Assembly (NCBI RefSeq): GCF_027595985.1
Contig: NC_073313.1
Coordinates: 110,602,552-110,666,551, forward strand
Direction of reading: 5' to 3'
Origin: Sorex araneus
Lineage: Eukaryota; Chordata; Mammalia; Eulipotyphla; Soricidae
Length of the DNA stretch: 64,000 bases
Positions within the stretch are counted from its first letter, which is position 1. Each line of letters opens with the position of its first letter. Made by a program: the position numbers and the translations under genes. Below, one piece after another: positions 1 to 11,924 of this stretch. The notes beneath the pieces are model-generated. The model did no database searches. It was given only the letters and a program-made list of their open reading frames with translations, and had not been told where the DNA came from.

Positions 1-149
1 AAGTATGGCCCCTACATTTAAAATATATATTAATTTTACATGTCAATCTGAGAAAAGGCTTTGTTCAGTGTCTGGCTTTATTTCTCTGCCCTGTGTGAGG
101 AAGGCAAAAATAATGATGAGAATAGTGGGTGGCATGTGGCAAGGAGAAT
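1..149. other. unassigned AT-rich DNA
   Basis: No coding potential, repeat or RNA signal was recognised in this short left edge. Confidence 0.5.
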
Positions 150-1060
150 TTACTGACTTTTAAAATAAATGTACTGTGTTTTAGACAATTTTTTCATTTA
201 CAGCAAAATTTAACAGAATGTACCGATATTTTCCATATAATCTTGGCATCCCCTAGCATACAATATTATTCACTATCAACATCCCATAACAAACTGGAAC
301 ATTCTCACAATTGATAAGTCTTATACATTATTACCCAAATCCATAGTTTACATTAGGGTACAATATTGATGCTGTACACATTCTCAAGGTTTGTAAAAAA
401 GGTACAGTGGCGTGGACCCACCACTAGAATATAAAATTAATTCAATTTCATATAAATCCTTTGTTTTCCAACTCTTCAATCCCGAGTTTCCCTTAGAAAC
501 CACTAATCTTTTGATTGTCCCTGTAATTTTGCTATTTCCAAATGGTTGGACTAGTACAATACATAGCCCCTTCTGAATTTTTTTCACTTAGTAATATGTA
601 GTTGTTCTTTTCCATGTCTTTTCATGACTTGACAGCTGATATGTTTCAGCCCTGAATAATGTTGTATTGTTGAATATAGAGCAATGTATCTGTTTGCAGG
701 GCTGGAGCGATAGCACAGTGGGTAGGGCATTTGCCTTGCATGCAGCCGACCCTGGTTCGATTCCTCTGCTCCTCTTGGAGAGCCTGGCAAGCTTCCGAGA
801 GTATCTCACCTGCACGGCAGAGCCTGGCAAGCTACCCATGGCATATTCGATATGCCAAAAACAGTAACAAGTCTCACAATGGAGACATTACTGGTGCCCG
901 CTTGAGCAAATCGATGAGCAGTGGGATGACAGTGATCTATATGCCTACTGATGGACATCTTGGCTTCTTCTAAGAGTTAATAATTATAGAGTTGCTATAA
1001 ATCTATGTCAAGCTTTTTGTATGGATATAAATTTTCAATTGTTTTGACTAAAGTAATATT
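150..1060 (-). mobile_element. old L1 3' end, antisense (SINE inserted)
   Basis: Read on the minus strand this resembles the 3' untranslated end and extreme ORF2 tail of an old mammalian L1. On the plus strand it shows the usual antisense landmarks in order: an 'accactaatctttt' stretch, then 'tttcacttagtaatatg', then 'ccatgtcttttcatg', then 'ctgatggacatcttgg'. A type 2 SINE splits it at 699-936. No reading frame survives. Boundaries are approximate. Confidence 0.7.
699..936 (+). mobile_element. type 2 tRNA-derived SINE
   Basis: The head ggctggagcgatagcacag and a B-box-like ggttcgattcc are followed by the long body with gtctcacaatggagac and a 3' end in gacagtgat. This is essentially full length, inserted in an old L1. 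The head resembles a tRNA but is not a tRNA gene. Confidence 0.93.
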
Positions 1061-1298
1061 GTTATAATAGTGTTGGCATAATTTTTTTCATGTACAAAGT
1101 TACTTTATCTCCATTACCACAAAAGCGGCAAAGAACTTCCACTACTGTCTCTACATTACTTCTAGTCTTCTACTTCTATCTCTATTCCTCATCCCCCTAG
1201 AACCCTCTCTCACTCTGCCCCAACTTAGCAAATTCAGTTCTGCTGTCAAGGTCTACAGGTTTGTTTTCTTTCCTTTATTCCTTCACTTTTATTTTGTT

Positions 1299-1435
1299 TT
1301 GTTGTGCCACATTTTCTAATGCTACTCCCAGCTCTTTGTTGAGAGGTCACTCCCAGTGGTGCCTAGGAGTCCACGTAGTGTTGATGACTGAACTTACAAG
1401 GCAAAAACTTTAACCCGAATACTATCTCTCCAGAC
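1299..1435 (-). mobile_element. diverged SINE, antisense
   Basis: It keeps the antisense SINE order (acactcccagtggtgcc-like body, then 'aaggcaaaaactttaaccc', then 'actatctctccag'). It is heavily mutated and lies inside antisense L1. Confidence 0.6.
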
Positions 1436-1990
1436 GCAAAAGTTTTTCTTTGTATGCTGTCAATTTTCTTGCTTTATATATTTCTATGACACACAAGTGT
1501 CAATGATGTTGTTCTTTTTCTGACATATTTCAATGAATATAACACTTCTAATTCCATCTAAGCAGTAGCAAAGTGAAAGCTTTCATTATTTTTCATTGCT
1601 GAGTAGTATTCTATTCTGTATATACAACTTTCTTTATCCATGTGTTTGCCAATAGGTACTTAGGATATTTATGTATATGGGATGTTGTAAATACTGATCC
1701 AATGAACATATCATTTCAAAGTGATGTTTTCAGGTTCTTGGAATAAATGCCAAACTGAGTGTGTACGCCATATACAGCTCTAATTTTAATTTATTGAGAA
1801 GTCTCCCAATATTTTCTATAGAAGATGAGCAATACAATAATTCTATCAGTCATGATTGGAGATTCCTTTTTATTGCACTCCCACCACATGATTTGTTTCC
1901 ATTGATCATTTTAGCATTGTTAATTCTTCCAATATCTAAACATGAACTATAATTGCATTACCCTCTTATTTTTAAAAGTGACATAATTAG

Positions 1991-2152
1991 GTGCTGGAGG
2001 GATAGTACAGAACTTAAGGTGCTTTCCTTGCACTCATCAAACTCTAGTTCAATCCGTGACATTGCAGATTGTCTCCCAAACACCACCAGAAGTGATTCCT
2101 AAGCACAGAGTTAGAAGTTCTGAACACTGCCTAGTATGCTCTCCCCCAAACC
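1991..2152 (+). mobile_element. diverged SINE
   Basis: It starts gtgctggagggatagtacag and keeps the box-B-like ctagttcaatcc and the ccaccagaagtgattcctaa segment of type 1 elements. It is older than the clean copies. Confidence 0.7.
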
Positions 2153-3789
2153 CAAGTGACAAAGTTTGTGGTATATATGTCTTTCACCTTCTTTTTAAAG
2201 TTGATTTCTGTATACTTGAAGGGGATTTTTAAAATAGTTTTGAAGGGTTGTTTTCATTTTTTTCTCATAGAGTTGATTGCATGTAGAAGTGTAATAGATA
2301 TTTTTGTGCTGATATAGCCTGAAACTTATCATTTTGGTTTATCATTTCTAATAGCTTTTGCTGTAGGACTTAGGGTCTACTATATACATGTATACATACA
2401 TATATATATAATATATATCATCATGCTATCTGTGAAAACTAATAGTTTTACTTCTCTATTTCAAAGTGAATCCTTTCATTTCACTTTCTTGTCTAATTGC
2501 TGTGGATAGGACTTCCAATACTACACAATGGAGAATATATCCTTGCCCTGTGTCTGATCTTAAAGTGAAAACGGGCAGTTTTTTACCATTGAAGGTTATA
2601 TGGTGCTAGATGTAGGTTTATTTAATGCAGCCTTTACTATATTGAGGTGACTTCCTTCTATCACTATTTTGTTGATAGTTTTTTTGTTTTTGTGAATGTC
2701 TTTGAATTTAACAAACACTTCATTCTCATCTATTCATATGACTTTTGTCTCTTTAGTCATTGATAATTTGGTATATCACATTAATTTTTATGTTTATTGA
2801 GTAACACTTGAATCTCTGAAATAAAACTCACTCAGTAGTGATGTATGATCCTTTTGATATATTGCTTGATTTAGTCTTCTAATATTATGTTGAGTATCTT
2901 TTTATTTATGAACATCAAATATAGTGGTTTGTTATTTTTCAGAGGAATATCTCTGCTTTTGGTATTAATTGGAATTGTGGCAATATTGATTTCAAAGAAA
3001 CTGCTAGAAAGGAAAACAATCTGGTCTAGAATTTCATTTGGGGGTGATTTTGATTGATGGCTAAATTTCCTTGCTAATAATTTGTCTATTCAAGTGTGCT
3101 GTTTCCTCCTGATTCAGTCTTAGGAAGCTATATTATTATATAATATCATCCATTTCTCCTAGGTTTTCCATTGTTGTGGCATAAAGTTGCTTATAATAAT
3201 GTTTTACAATTTTTTTACTTCCATGGCATCTATTGTAACTTTCCCTTTTCATTTCTCATGTGATTTATTGGGTTTTTCTTTTCTTGTAAGCCTATATAAA
3301 GGTTTATCAATCTTGTTTATCCTTAAAAAACCCGTGTCATTGAACTTATATTGTTTTATTTATTTCTAAGTCATTTATTGTGTTATATGTTTTTATTTAC
3401 TTTTTTTCTTCTTTGAGTTTCACTGCTGTACATTTCAAAATGTGAGGTTGGGCTATTAAAGTGCAAACAAGCACTTTCCTTGCTATTTATGTAAACTTGT
3501 ATTGATAAGAGCTTTCTTCTGAGTGTTGCTTTTATTTTATGCCATATGTTCTGATACCTTATGTCATCATTCTCATTCATTTCAAGGAATTAAAAATTTT
3601 TTTTTCTTTTATTACTTTATGGTCTTGTAGTGGTTTGACAGTATGTTGTTTAGTAGTATTCAAGTGTTTTAACTTTTCCTAAATTTCCCTTTATGGTTAA
3701 TTTCTTCATAACACTCTTGTCTGAAGAAAGACTTGGTTTGTTTTCTATTTTCATAGACTAGTGACAGAGAACAGGTGGGAAACCTTTTC

Positions 3790-4665
3790 TTCCTTTTTTA
3801 AAATAAATCTATTTATTGAATAATTGTGAGAACAGTTACAAAGCTTTGGGGTTCAAGTCTCGGTCATACAATGATGAAACACCTGTCCCTTCACCAGTGC
3901 ACATTTTCCACCACCAAAAACCCCAGTATAACCCCCATCCCACACCCTCCCCCCACCTGTGTGGCAGATGATTTTCACATTATTCTCACTCTACTTTGAT
4001 TACATTAAATATTTCAACACCAGGCCCACCATTATTATTTGAGATTTTCTCCCCAACACTCAGACCTGCTGAAAAGGAAACATTAGACAGTTGGTTTTCT
4101 ATTGCTGATTATGAATAGCATATGATGTCACGTGACTGCTATCGCGGCCACACAATTTTGGAATTCTGAAATTTTAATAATTAAATCTGGAGAGATTTCT
4201 GGCAAAAGCAGCTGGGTTCTGAGATGTGCTTGTGTGTCTCTGGAATCATGGCCGTTAAGCAGCTTGATCAGTAGCCAGAGGGACCGTTCGTGGGCAGGGA
4301 CTGGAGATATAGTTGGGGCAGGGGAGGACAAGGGCCAGCTACACCCCCATCCCGTGAGGCCCCAAGTGTCTCGTCACTGCTGGCCCATACCTGACTGTCC
4401 AATAGCCTCCGGAAGATGGCGGCCACCAAGCCACCAGGGGGAATAGGCAGAGGGATGGCACCTTTTATCACATGTGGTGGTCTGGAGCCGGTAAGGTAAT
4501 GTGAAGTCCAGAGGCATTTTTGCCAAAAGCCAAAAGGTTCTGAGTTTTGCTTGTGTGTCTCTGGGATCATGGCCGTTAAGCAGCTTGATCAGTAGCTAGA
4601 GAGACCATTCGTGGGTGGTGACTCGGGGTCTCATTGGGGTGGGAGAGGACAAGGGCCGGTTCTAA
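3790..4665 (-). mobile_element. L1 3' region, antisense, with 320-bp tandem unit
   Basis: The left end is T-rich and reads ttattgaataattgtgag, the complement of the shrew L1 terminus (…gtgattcaataaa). The stretch cttcaccagtgcacatttt and the C-rich tract near 3940 recur at 60860-61140. To the right, a CpG-containing segment carries two related blocks at 4195-4350 and 4515-4660. Both hold gtgtgtctctgg, atcatggccgttaagcagc and gacaagggcc. An aagatggcggcc motif, resembling a YY1 site, lies at about 4413. No protein frame is supported. Confidence 0.6.
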
Positions 4666-4759
4666 AGGTGGGGAATCTTTTCTCTGTCAAGGGTCATTCG
4701 GGTATTTATAACATCATTCATGGATCATACAATACAGAAGATAGCCCACAGGCAATATA

Positions 4760-5378
4760 GCTGCCCCATCATGTTCCAGAACCAAACCATATTATTTCAT
4801 GGGCCTTACACAGCCCACAGACCAGACATTCTCCACCCCTGTAACTTGTTTCATGTTTACTGGAGAAGAATATATATTCAACCTTTGGGGTGGTGAAGCG
4901 ATCCAAACATGTCCGTTTATTCAAGTCTTCCAGTGCTATATTTGTGGATTATCTTTTCTTAACAATTTGCTGTCTGTTTGATCTATCTAGTGCAAAGAAT
5001 GGGGTGTTAAAGTCTTCTTATGTTTGGCTTTACATTATTTGGAACCCTTTTTCAAGGGGCATTTGGGCCATATATGGTGATGATTAGGGGATACTGTTCA
5101 CTCTTTTCACATACAACTTTACTGTTGCTGCTCATGGAACCATATGTGACGCTGGGTATCAAGTCAGGCTCACTGGCATGTAAGGCAAGCATTTTAACCC
5201 ATGTACTATCTCACTTGTCTCTCTTATTTGGTACTCTTCCGGCTTATTGGATCAGATTATGTATCTCTCTCCTAGTGAAGAAGTTGGCTATTATTTTCTC
5301 TGCTATCCATTTTTCCACTTTCTATATTTCCTATCTTTCTGAAAATCTAATGATGCAGATTTTGTTGTTCTTAATACA
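4760..5378 (-). mobile_element. antisense L1 ORF2 fragment
   Basis: Plus-strand landmarks are ctggagaagaatatatattc and, further on, ctgtttgatctatctagtg followed by gttaaagtcttctta. These are typical of antisense L1 ORF2 upstream of the reverse transcriptase core. An old antisense SINE piece (around 5135-5222) sits within it. Confidence 0.65.
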
Positions 5379-5550
5379 TTTTTTTTTCTTTTTGGGTTAC
5401 ACCTGGCGATGCACATGGTTTACTCCTGGCTCTGCACTCAGGAATCACCCCTGGCGGTGCTCAGGGGACCATATGGGATGCTGGGAATCAAACCCGGGTT
5501 GGCCACGTGCAAGGCAAACGCCCTACCCACTGTGCTATTGCTCCAGCCCC
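5379..5550 (-). mobile_element. type 1 tRNA-derived SINE, antisense
   Basis: It runs from a T-rich tail through tttttgggttacacctggcg and gaccatatgggatgctggg to gctccagcccc. It is full length and little diverged, inserted in antisense L1. Confidence 0.95.
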
Positions 5551-6550
5551 CAGATTTTGTTCTTAATGAAGCTCCACATATGTCAATTTTTCTAAATCTT
5601 TTAAATTCTCTCTTACTATTGCTATTCTTTGTTCATTATACCCTGAACTTTGTTCTTTTTTAAATTAAATTACCGTTAGATACACATGACAAAGTTTTTC
5701 ATGATTGGGTTTCAGTCATAGAGTATTCCAACACCCATCCCTTCGCAAGTGTACATTTTCCACCACCAGTGTCCCCAGTTTCCCTCTAGTCAATCCACAC
5801 AGCCTGCCTTCATGACAGGAGATTTTCTTCTCTTTCTCTCTATTTCTCTCTCTCCTCTCTGTCTCTGTTTTATCTCTCTACACAAAAGTGGAGGGGGGAG
5901 GGCAGTTAGGATAGAGAAGGAGCTACTTTGGCAATGATAGCTGGAAATAATGACTGTGTAAATCCTGTACCTTGTTCTTGAGATCAATTAAACTAGTTTT
6001 GGTTTTGTCCACTTTTCTGAGGCCAGTTATTGTATTTTTTAGCTCAGCTACTGCATGCTTTTGCTTCTTCATTTCTGTTTCAATTCATTTTACCATACTC
6101 TCAAATTTTCTGTTAACTTAATTTTCACTTTTTCACGGACTTCTTCATTTAATTGAACACCAAGAGTATTGTTCCTTTGAAGTCTTCTTTTCAGAAGTCC
6201 TGAGTTTTGATCTCATCTATTGAAACAACTGAATTTCCCTGCATTTTTTAAATTGTGTCTGGAGTTACACGAGGGCTAGGGTTACTGATTTAAGTATAAG
6301 ATGGTACGAACAATAATTAGTTGCTCATATTTGAAAAATCAACCGGATGCATTTGGTTCTGACTTTGTACAGTGCCTCAATTCTCGAGGGGATTTTCTCA
6401 GGGGAGCACCATGCGATATTCTGTGTTTATTTAATTTGGTTCTATGGATTACTTGTGTTGGTGCATGGGAGTGCTCTTAGAGCTTTCTCTGCTTGGCCAT
6501 CTTGGACATATCTCTTAAAATTGTATTAAAATTACAACTATTTCATGTTG
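5551..6550 (-). mobile_element. antisense L1 (ORF1/ORF2 side) with nested L1 end
   Basis: L1-like antisense sequence continues here around the nested insert at 5658-5968. The part at 6000-6250, rich in ttcttcattt/tcaattcatttta, fits the coiled-coil-coding part of ORF1. The remainder up to 6550 is unassigned. Confidence 0.45.
5658..5968. mobile_element. L1 3' end with internal inversion, nested
   Basis: The left part (about 5658-5900) is antisense L1 3' UTR: T/A-rich terminus, gggtttcagtcata, then cccatcccttcgcaagtg. The right part (about 5906-5960) is sense L1 3' UTR, aggatagagaaggagctact then gatagctggaaat. The whole is flanked by actttgttctt (5647-5657) and accttgttctt (5969-5979), one mismatch in 11. 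This is the layout expected from twin priming. Confidence 0.65.
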
Positions 6551-7376
6551 GGAGAACCTAATGTAAATGATAATATGCTTTGTTTCTTCAAGATTTATTA
6601 GATATAAACAACATATAAAGTTTATGTATAAAATGTGCAAATTCAATTTACATTGAAAAACGTTATTTGCATTAAGTTTAATTAACATACCCCTCACATT
6701 GCACAATTACCCTTTTTGATACTTATATTGTAAGAACATTAAAGGGTGACTCTCATAGAACCTTTCAAATACATATTACTTTACTTGTTACTTCTCTCAG
6801 TATAGCATATATTAGATCCCTAGAATTTATAAATTATAGTACTGAACATTTGTAAAAATTGAACAATAGTTCATTACTTCCAACAACACTGCCCTGACCC
6901 TGACTGTCATGATTCTACTTTATTTCTATGATTTTGACACTTTTGGATCCTACACATAAGATCATACAGAATTTGCCTTTCTCTTCCTGTTTTATTTACC
7001 TTATCGTATATTTATGTGCCAAATGTTATGATATCTGTCAGTAGACATTTAGGTTATTTCTGTGTCTGCTATTGTGAATAATGCTGGAATTGTATATCTT
7101 CTTTAGAAAATAACTAGTCAGATACTTGGCCAACTTTCAATTGGATGATTATTTTTTGTTGTTTTGCTCCTGTATTGTATGAGTTCTTATATACTATAGA
7201 TATTGTCTTCTTATCAGATATGTGGTTTTAAAACTACTTATCTCATTCTTTTTGGATAATCACTTGTTTTGCTATATAAAAATTTAATTCTGTATAGTTC
7301 CATGTGTTTATTTTTGCTTTTGTTGTTTGTGCTTTTGGTATTATACTTCTAAAACATGTTTTAACTATACCAGCAT

Positions 7377-7379
<3 letters not shown>

Positions 7380-7418
<39 letters not shown>
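7380..7418 (+). repeat. (AAT)n microsatellite
   Basis: About 13 uninterrupted aat triplets inside antisense L1. It would translate as a meaningless poly-Asn run. Confidence 0.97.
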
Positions 7419-7931
7419 CAGTATTAGTAAACTTTGTATTTTCTTCTATAAATTTTATGGTTCAAGCTTTATTGAAGCTTTAATTCATACTGGATGGATT
7501 TGGGAGTAGTTTTTTGCATATTCCAGGATCAATATTTGCTTTTCTATGGCAAATTTTCCCAGCACTATTTGTTGAAAAATGATCCTCTCCTACTGAGTTC
7601 TTTTTATTCATTTGTCAAATACTAATTGATGTATCTGTATGTGTTCATATCTGAACTTTAATTTCTGTTCCCTTAGTCCATTTGCTTATTTTAGATCAGA
7701 ACCATATTACTTTGATCACTAAAACGTTGTAAAAAAGTTTAAATCAGAAAATATAATGTCACCAGCTTTCCTCCTTCTTTTTTTTAATCCATGGTTTAAC
7801 TTTTTGAAATTTTTGGATTGGTTCAAAATCAATTTTATAGTTGTTTTTCCACTGCTATAAAATGCGTTGGAATCATTATGATTGCATAAATGTAAAGAAT
7901 GATTCATGCAGAGTGAACATTACAAACATTT

Positions 7932-8110
7932 GGGGGAGCAGGGAAATAGTACAGTCTATATTATGCCATCAATTACATAAGGTCCCACTGAGTTTTAATC
8001 CAGGGCACCTCTGTGGTCCCCTTAGCCCTGCCAGGAGTAATCTATGAGTGCAGAGCCAGAAGAAGGCCCTGAGCACAGGGAGCTGTGACTCAAAAAACAA
8101 AAACAAAAAT
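7932..8110 (+). mobile_element. diverged type 1 SINE
   Basis: It starts gggggagcagggaaatagta, keeps ctgccaggagtaatctatg and gcagagccagaagaaggccc, and ends in a caaaaacaaaaa tail. Confidence 0.75.
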
Positions 8111-8389
8111 ATTATTTCTATCCATAAACTCAAGATATATTTTAATTTATTTGTCCTTTCATCGATATCTTATTTCTTCAGTACACAAATCTTTAATCTG
8201 TTTCTTTAGATACATTCCCATATACTTGATCATTTGGGTACTATTTTCAACGGGATTATGTATTTATCTGATAATTCATTGCTATCTGTTCAATTATTAT
8301 TGAGTTCGGTTAATTTTGTATTTTTAAGTCTTAATGAATTCACAGATTAGATCTAATTTTTAAAACATTATTTGAGGCACTGTGATAGA

Positions 8390-8560
8390 AACTACTGTTA
8401 ATGATAGGTTTTTATACATGCAACATTCTAACACCACACCCTCCACTAGAATGTCAACTTCCTAACTCCGTTCTCTTCCCTCTACAACTTGTTACCCTAT
8501 CATGATAAGCTCAGACGTGTTTCCAGTGGCATCTTCAAGAAATTTTATTTATTTTATGTA
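8390..8560 (-). mobile_element. old L1 3' UTR fragment, antisense
   Basis: The motif acatgcaacattctaacacc followed by ctatcatgat recurs at 11,930-12,060 (acatgcaatatactaacacc) and more loosely at 43,520-43,680. It matches the antisense side of the older L1 tail in this genome. Confidence 0.5.
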
Positions 8561-8595
8561 AATTTTAATTTTATGTAAAATACATAAAATATTCT

Positions 8596-8757
8596 GGGGC
8601 CAGAGCAATAGCACAGAGAACAGGGCATTTGACTTGAAGGTAGCTGACCCGGATTTGATATCCTGGACTACATATGGTCCCTGCACTTGCCAGTAGTGAT
8701 CCCTAAGCAGAACCAGGAGCTCCTGTTAGCTGTGGTCCAAAAACAAAACAAAATTTA
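8596..8757 (+). mobile_element. diverged type 1 SINE
   Basis: ctggggccagagcaatagca is followed by a tRNA-like stretch and a body ending ccaaaaacaaaacaaaattt. It is moderately diverged. Confidence 0.8.
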
Positions 8758-8869
8758 CCTAAAAAACAGACAAAAGAAACATGATTTACAAAATTATGTT
8801 GTGTGGTACAACCTCTGTTGTAAACAGAGGTACAACCTCTGTGGAAAACAGTATAGAGAGTTCTCAGTT

Positions 8870-10830
8870 AACTTTGAATTGAACTGCCATATGACAATTT
8901 TTACTTTCTGTATTATTCTAATTTGGATAACTTTTGTTTCTTTATTCTTGTCTGATTATTCGGATGTGACTCCAATACAATGTGGAATAGAAGTAGTGAG
9001 AGTAAGCACGCTTGTATTCACCTTGATTTTAGTGGAAAATCTTGTGAACTTTCCTTTCAAAATTAAGTATGATGTCAACAGTGAGTCTGTGATAAAATAT
9101 GTTAATTATGCTTAGGATTATTCTCTTTATATTCAAATTATTAATAGTTTTGTTATGAATACAAGTTGAAGTTTCATATTCTTGTTCTACTCTTAGTGGT
9201 TATTCAATATTTATCTTCCATCCTATAGTGAATAGATGCTGCTTATGAATTTGCATATATTGAGCCATCCTGTATCATATTTGTATGAATCTAATTTGAG
9301 TATGGGGTTTGAAGCTAATTTCTGTAAGATGGAAATTATTGAAAATTTTCCTTTCAATTTAATCAATAACTTGAGAATGTAGTTTTTGTAGTGCTTTATT
9401 TTGCTTATTGTCAGGATAATGTAATGCTAGTGTCATAAAAGTTTCAGATTATCCCCACTTTCTAATTTTTTGGAATAATTTGCATATATAATTTGGTTAT
9501 AATTATTCTTTAAATGTTTGGTGTGGGATTGGTGTTGAAATATCATATACCTAAAGCTCAACTATCAATGACTTTATAAATCACAGTTTTTTAGCTAAAA
9601 TTAATTTTTAAATTGTTTGGTAAAATTGATCAGTAAATTTATTTGTTCCTAGAATATTTTACTGAAAGAATGTTTATTACTTGTTAAATATACTTACATA
9701 GTTTTCGTCTGTTTTAGGCTGTGAGTTTTTATTATTCACAAGTGACAGAATGTTACTAGTTTATCATCTATTTCTTTAGGTTGCTCAAATTATTAATGTA
9801 TGTTTTTTTACAATAGTTGTCCTGTGTGTATGTTTGTAGTTTTTGTTACTATATCTTCTTTTTTCTATAATTTTAGTATGTTTTGTTCTCTATTTTTCTA
9901 GTTAGTATAATTAACTTTACAGCTTCTTGATATTGTCAGAGAAATAATTCTTGGACTTGTCAGTTTTTTGTTGTTATTGCTTTTCTCTCTTTTATTAATT
10001 TCTGATTTAATTTATATTATTTACTCCCATTGGCTTTAGACTTAACTACTGCTTCCTCTTTAGTTCATGATCTTTAATGTTAGATCTTTAAAGGTCTCAC
10101 ATTTATGTGAGATTTTTTCAATGTATGTATATATCAGTATAAATCCCTCTCCTTGAATTGTTTTTATTGCATTGTTTTTATTTTTTATTGCATTGGTTTT
10201 TTATTGCATTTGATGTCATGCTTGCATTTAAATTTGGCTTTATATACTTTCATGTCTTCTTTTAAATTTTTGATCCATTTATTGATGAGGAATATGTTGC
10301 TTAAATGTCATATAATTTTAAATTTTCTTTCGATTAACAATATTTTAATTTCAAAACGTGGTTGGCAAAAGTAATAAAATTTAAATCTTAAATTTTATTT
10401 ATAATTATTTTAAAATTTAATTTAGAATTTTAGGAATTATTTTTGCTCTAATAATATTTATTTTATACTAGAAAATATTCCATAGACACTTAAAATAATA
10501 TGTATATTCCTTCTATTAGGTGTAATATGCTCTATAAGTTTGTTAGGTTCATTTGCCTTGCAATATTCAAATATAAATTTTCCCTACTGTTTCTCTGTAT
10601 GTATAATCCATCCATTGTTGAGAGTGGGATAGTAAAGTCCAACTGCTATTTATTTTTAATTTATATTTCTTTTAGTTCTTTCCTTAAGTTTTCTTTCTTT
10701 TGGTAATTTACTTTTGGTTATTTTACTTTTTTTTTTCTTAGCCTGCCTCGTTGCTTATTGATTTTATTGATTGTGTTAAAAAAAAAGAAAAATCTCTTTG
10801 GTTCTCATGATATTCTGTATTGAAATTTTT
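8870..10830 (-). mobile_element. antisense L1 ORF2 (reverse transcriptase and upstream)
   Basis: A long T-rich stretch with antisense L1 landmarks, for example gatttaatttatattattta then ctcccattggctttagac near 10,000. Stops occur in every frame. The longest apparent frame (8687-9115) is only an artefact across the SINE and L1 junction. Confidence 0.7.
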
Positions 10831-11235
10831 TAAAAAAAATTATTACTTTTTTCCAGAATGTTTCTTTTCTTCATTTCTCCTCAACATGAGTCTTGAAACT
10901 TTGCTTGATTTAATTTCATGGCAGTCACAATTTTCTTGTACTATAAAACATCTTAAGCTATTTAAAAGGAAATGGAGTTTACTGGCATACCTACTGACTT
11001 TATTTCAGTAGGTAAATTCATTGACGGAATGAAAAATAATCCTATAAAAGGGAGAGAGCCACAGATAAGCAGGCCATAGGAAGATTAACAGTTCAAGGTT
11101 CATTTGGATTATGGTCACTAAATTAAAAAACCCAGGACTAAATCCACCAATGCAAGATTCATTTAAAATGCCCAATAGTTTTATAGTCATTGTATTTTAA
11201 AATTTGAATCCACTCCATCAAATTTTCCCCAGATT
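10831..11235. other. AT-rich DNA, probably L1-derived
   Basis: No gene or clean repeat was recognised. The base composition matches the flanking L1 remains. Confidence 0.4.
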
Positions 11236-11410
11236 GGGGCTGGAGCAATAGCACAGCGGGTAAGGCGTTTGCCTTGCACGCAGTCAACCTGGGTTCGACT
11301 CCCAGCATCCCATATGATCCCCTGAGCACCGCCAGGAGTAATTCCTGAGTGCAAAGTCAGGAGTAACCCCTGAGCATTGCCGGATGTGACCCAAAAAGCA
11401 AAAAAAAAAA
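11236..11410 (+). mobile_element. type 1 SINE, full length
   Basis: ggggctggagcaatagcaca, a B box gggttcgactcc, gtaattcctgagtgc, and a terminal acccaaaaagc plus an A run. Little diverged. Confidence 0.96.
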
Positions 11411-11599
11411 GGATATTATGATTCAAATTTGTTTGGGATGATTTTGGTTCTATATGTTTTGTGTGTTTGTTTGGAGTTAACCTGACGTAACCTGACGGCC
11501 ATGATGTTTCTGATAATCAGTTCCATAACAAATTCCCCTCATCAAAATAAATTTTTTTCTTTACTTCTTTCTTTAGGCTCAAATTGCTCTTTTTAAAAA

Positions 11600-11880
11600 T
11601 TTTTCTAAGGTAGGCGCATATGCTGCCTGAGCCCATGTGCTGCTTGCGCCCACGTGGCCGAGCACATGTGTCGCCCGCATCTCCCCTCTTTCATGCTTTC
11701 ATATTTTTGTATCTAAAGCTTGGTTATGTGTAGGGGCTTCCTCCACCCTTGGAGAAACCCGCGTTCTCCCTTGAGCGCGTTATTCTTACTATTTCTCTCT
11801 CCCACTTATCCTTTCCTCCCTCCCTCAGAAACCTCTGAATAAAATCTATTTACTTCAAAACAAATTTTTTTCTAAGGTAG
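11600..11880 (+). mobile_element. LTR-like retroposed segment with 14-bp target duplication
   Basis: A 253-bp CpG-containing insert (11614-11866) lies between perfect direct repeats tttttctaaggtag at 11600-11613 and 11867-11880. It ends with a polyadenylation signal AATAAA at 11838-11843, followed 20 or so bases later by the edge, as in a processed transcript. The composition (pyrimidine-rich, ccctccctcagaaacc before the signal) looks like an endogenous retroviral R region. A 14-bp duplication is too long for retroviral integration, so L1-mediated retroposition of an LTR-derived RNA is my inference. Confidence 0.55.
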
Positions 11881-11924
11881 AGGTTTAGATTCTTGACTTT
11901 ATTTTATGCAGATTGATTTACAAA

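Larger units (their letters stand above)
1060..3789 (-). mobile_element. old L1, ORF2 region, antisense
   Basis: A second antisense L1 starts with its 3' end at left and runs back through the reverse transcriptase region. Landmarks on the plus strand are gctgagtagtattctattct near 1600 (ORF2 C-terminal part) and the T-rich stretch at 2630-2950 that is characteristic of antisense L1 reverse transcriptase. It contains many stops and no usable frame. Diverged SINEs interrupt it near 1299-1435 and 1991-2152. Confidence 0.75.
6740..8340 (-). mobile_element. antisense L1 ORF2 3' half
   Basis: Typical antisense ORF2 C-terminal landmarks are present: ggttatttctgtgtctgcta then gtgaataatgctgg near 7050, and the stretch tggccaactttcaattgg near 7130. 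An (AAT)n run lies inside, and a diverged SINE splits it at 7932-8110. The frames are broken. Confidence 0.75.

Noticed and set aside
5020..5595. 191-codon open frame
   Set aside because: It crosses antisense L1 into an antisense SINE; a chance frame without domain.
8687..9115. 142-codon open frame
   Set aside because: It begins inside a SINE and continues in antisense L1.
11236..11310. tRNA-like A and B boxes, candidate tRNA gene
   Set aside because: It is the head of a type 1 SINE; the same sequence recurs many times with the same non-tRNA body.
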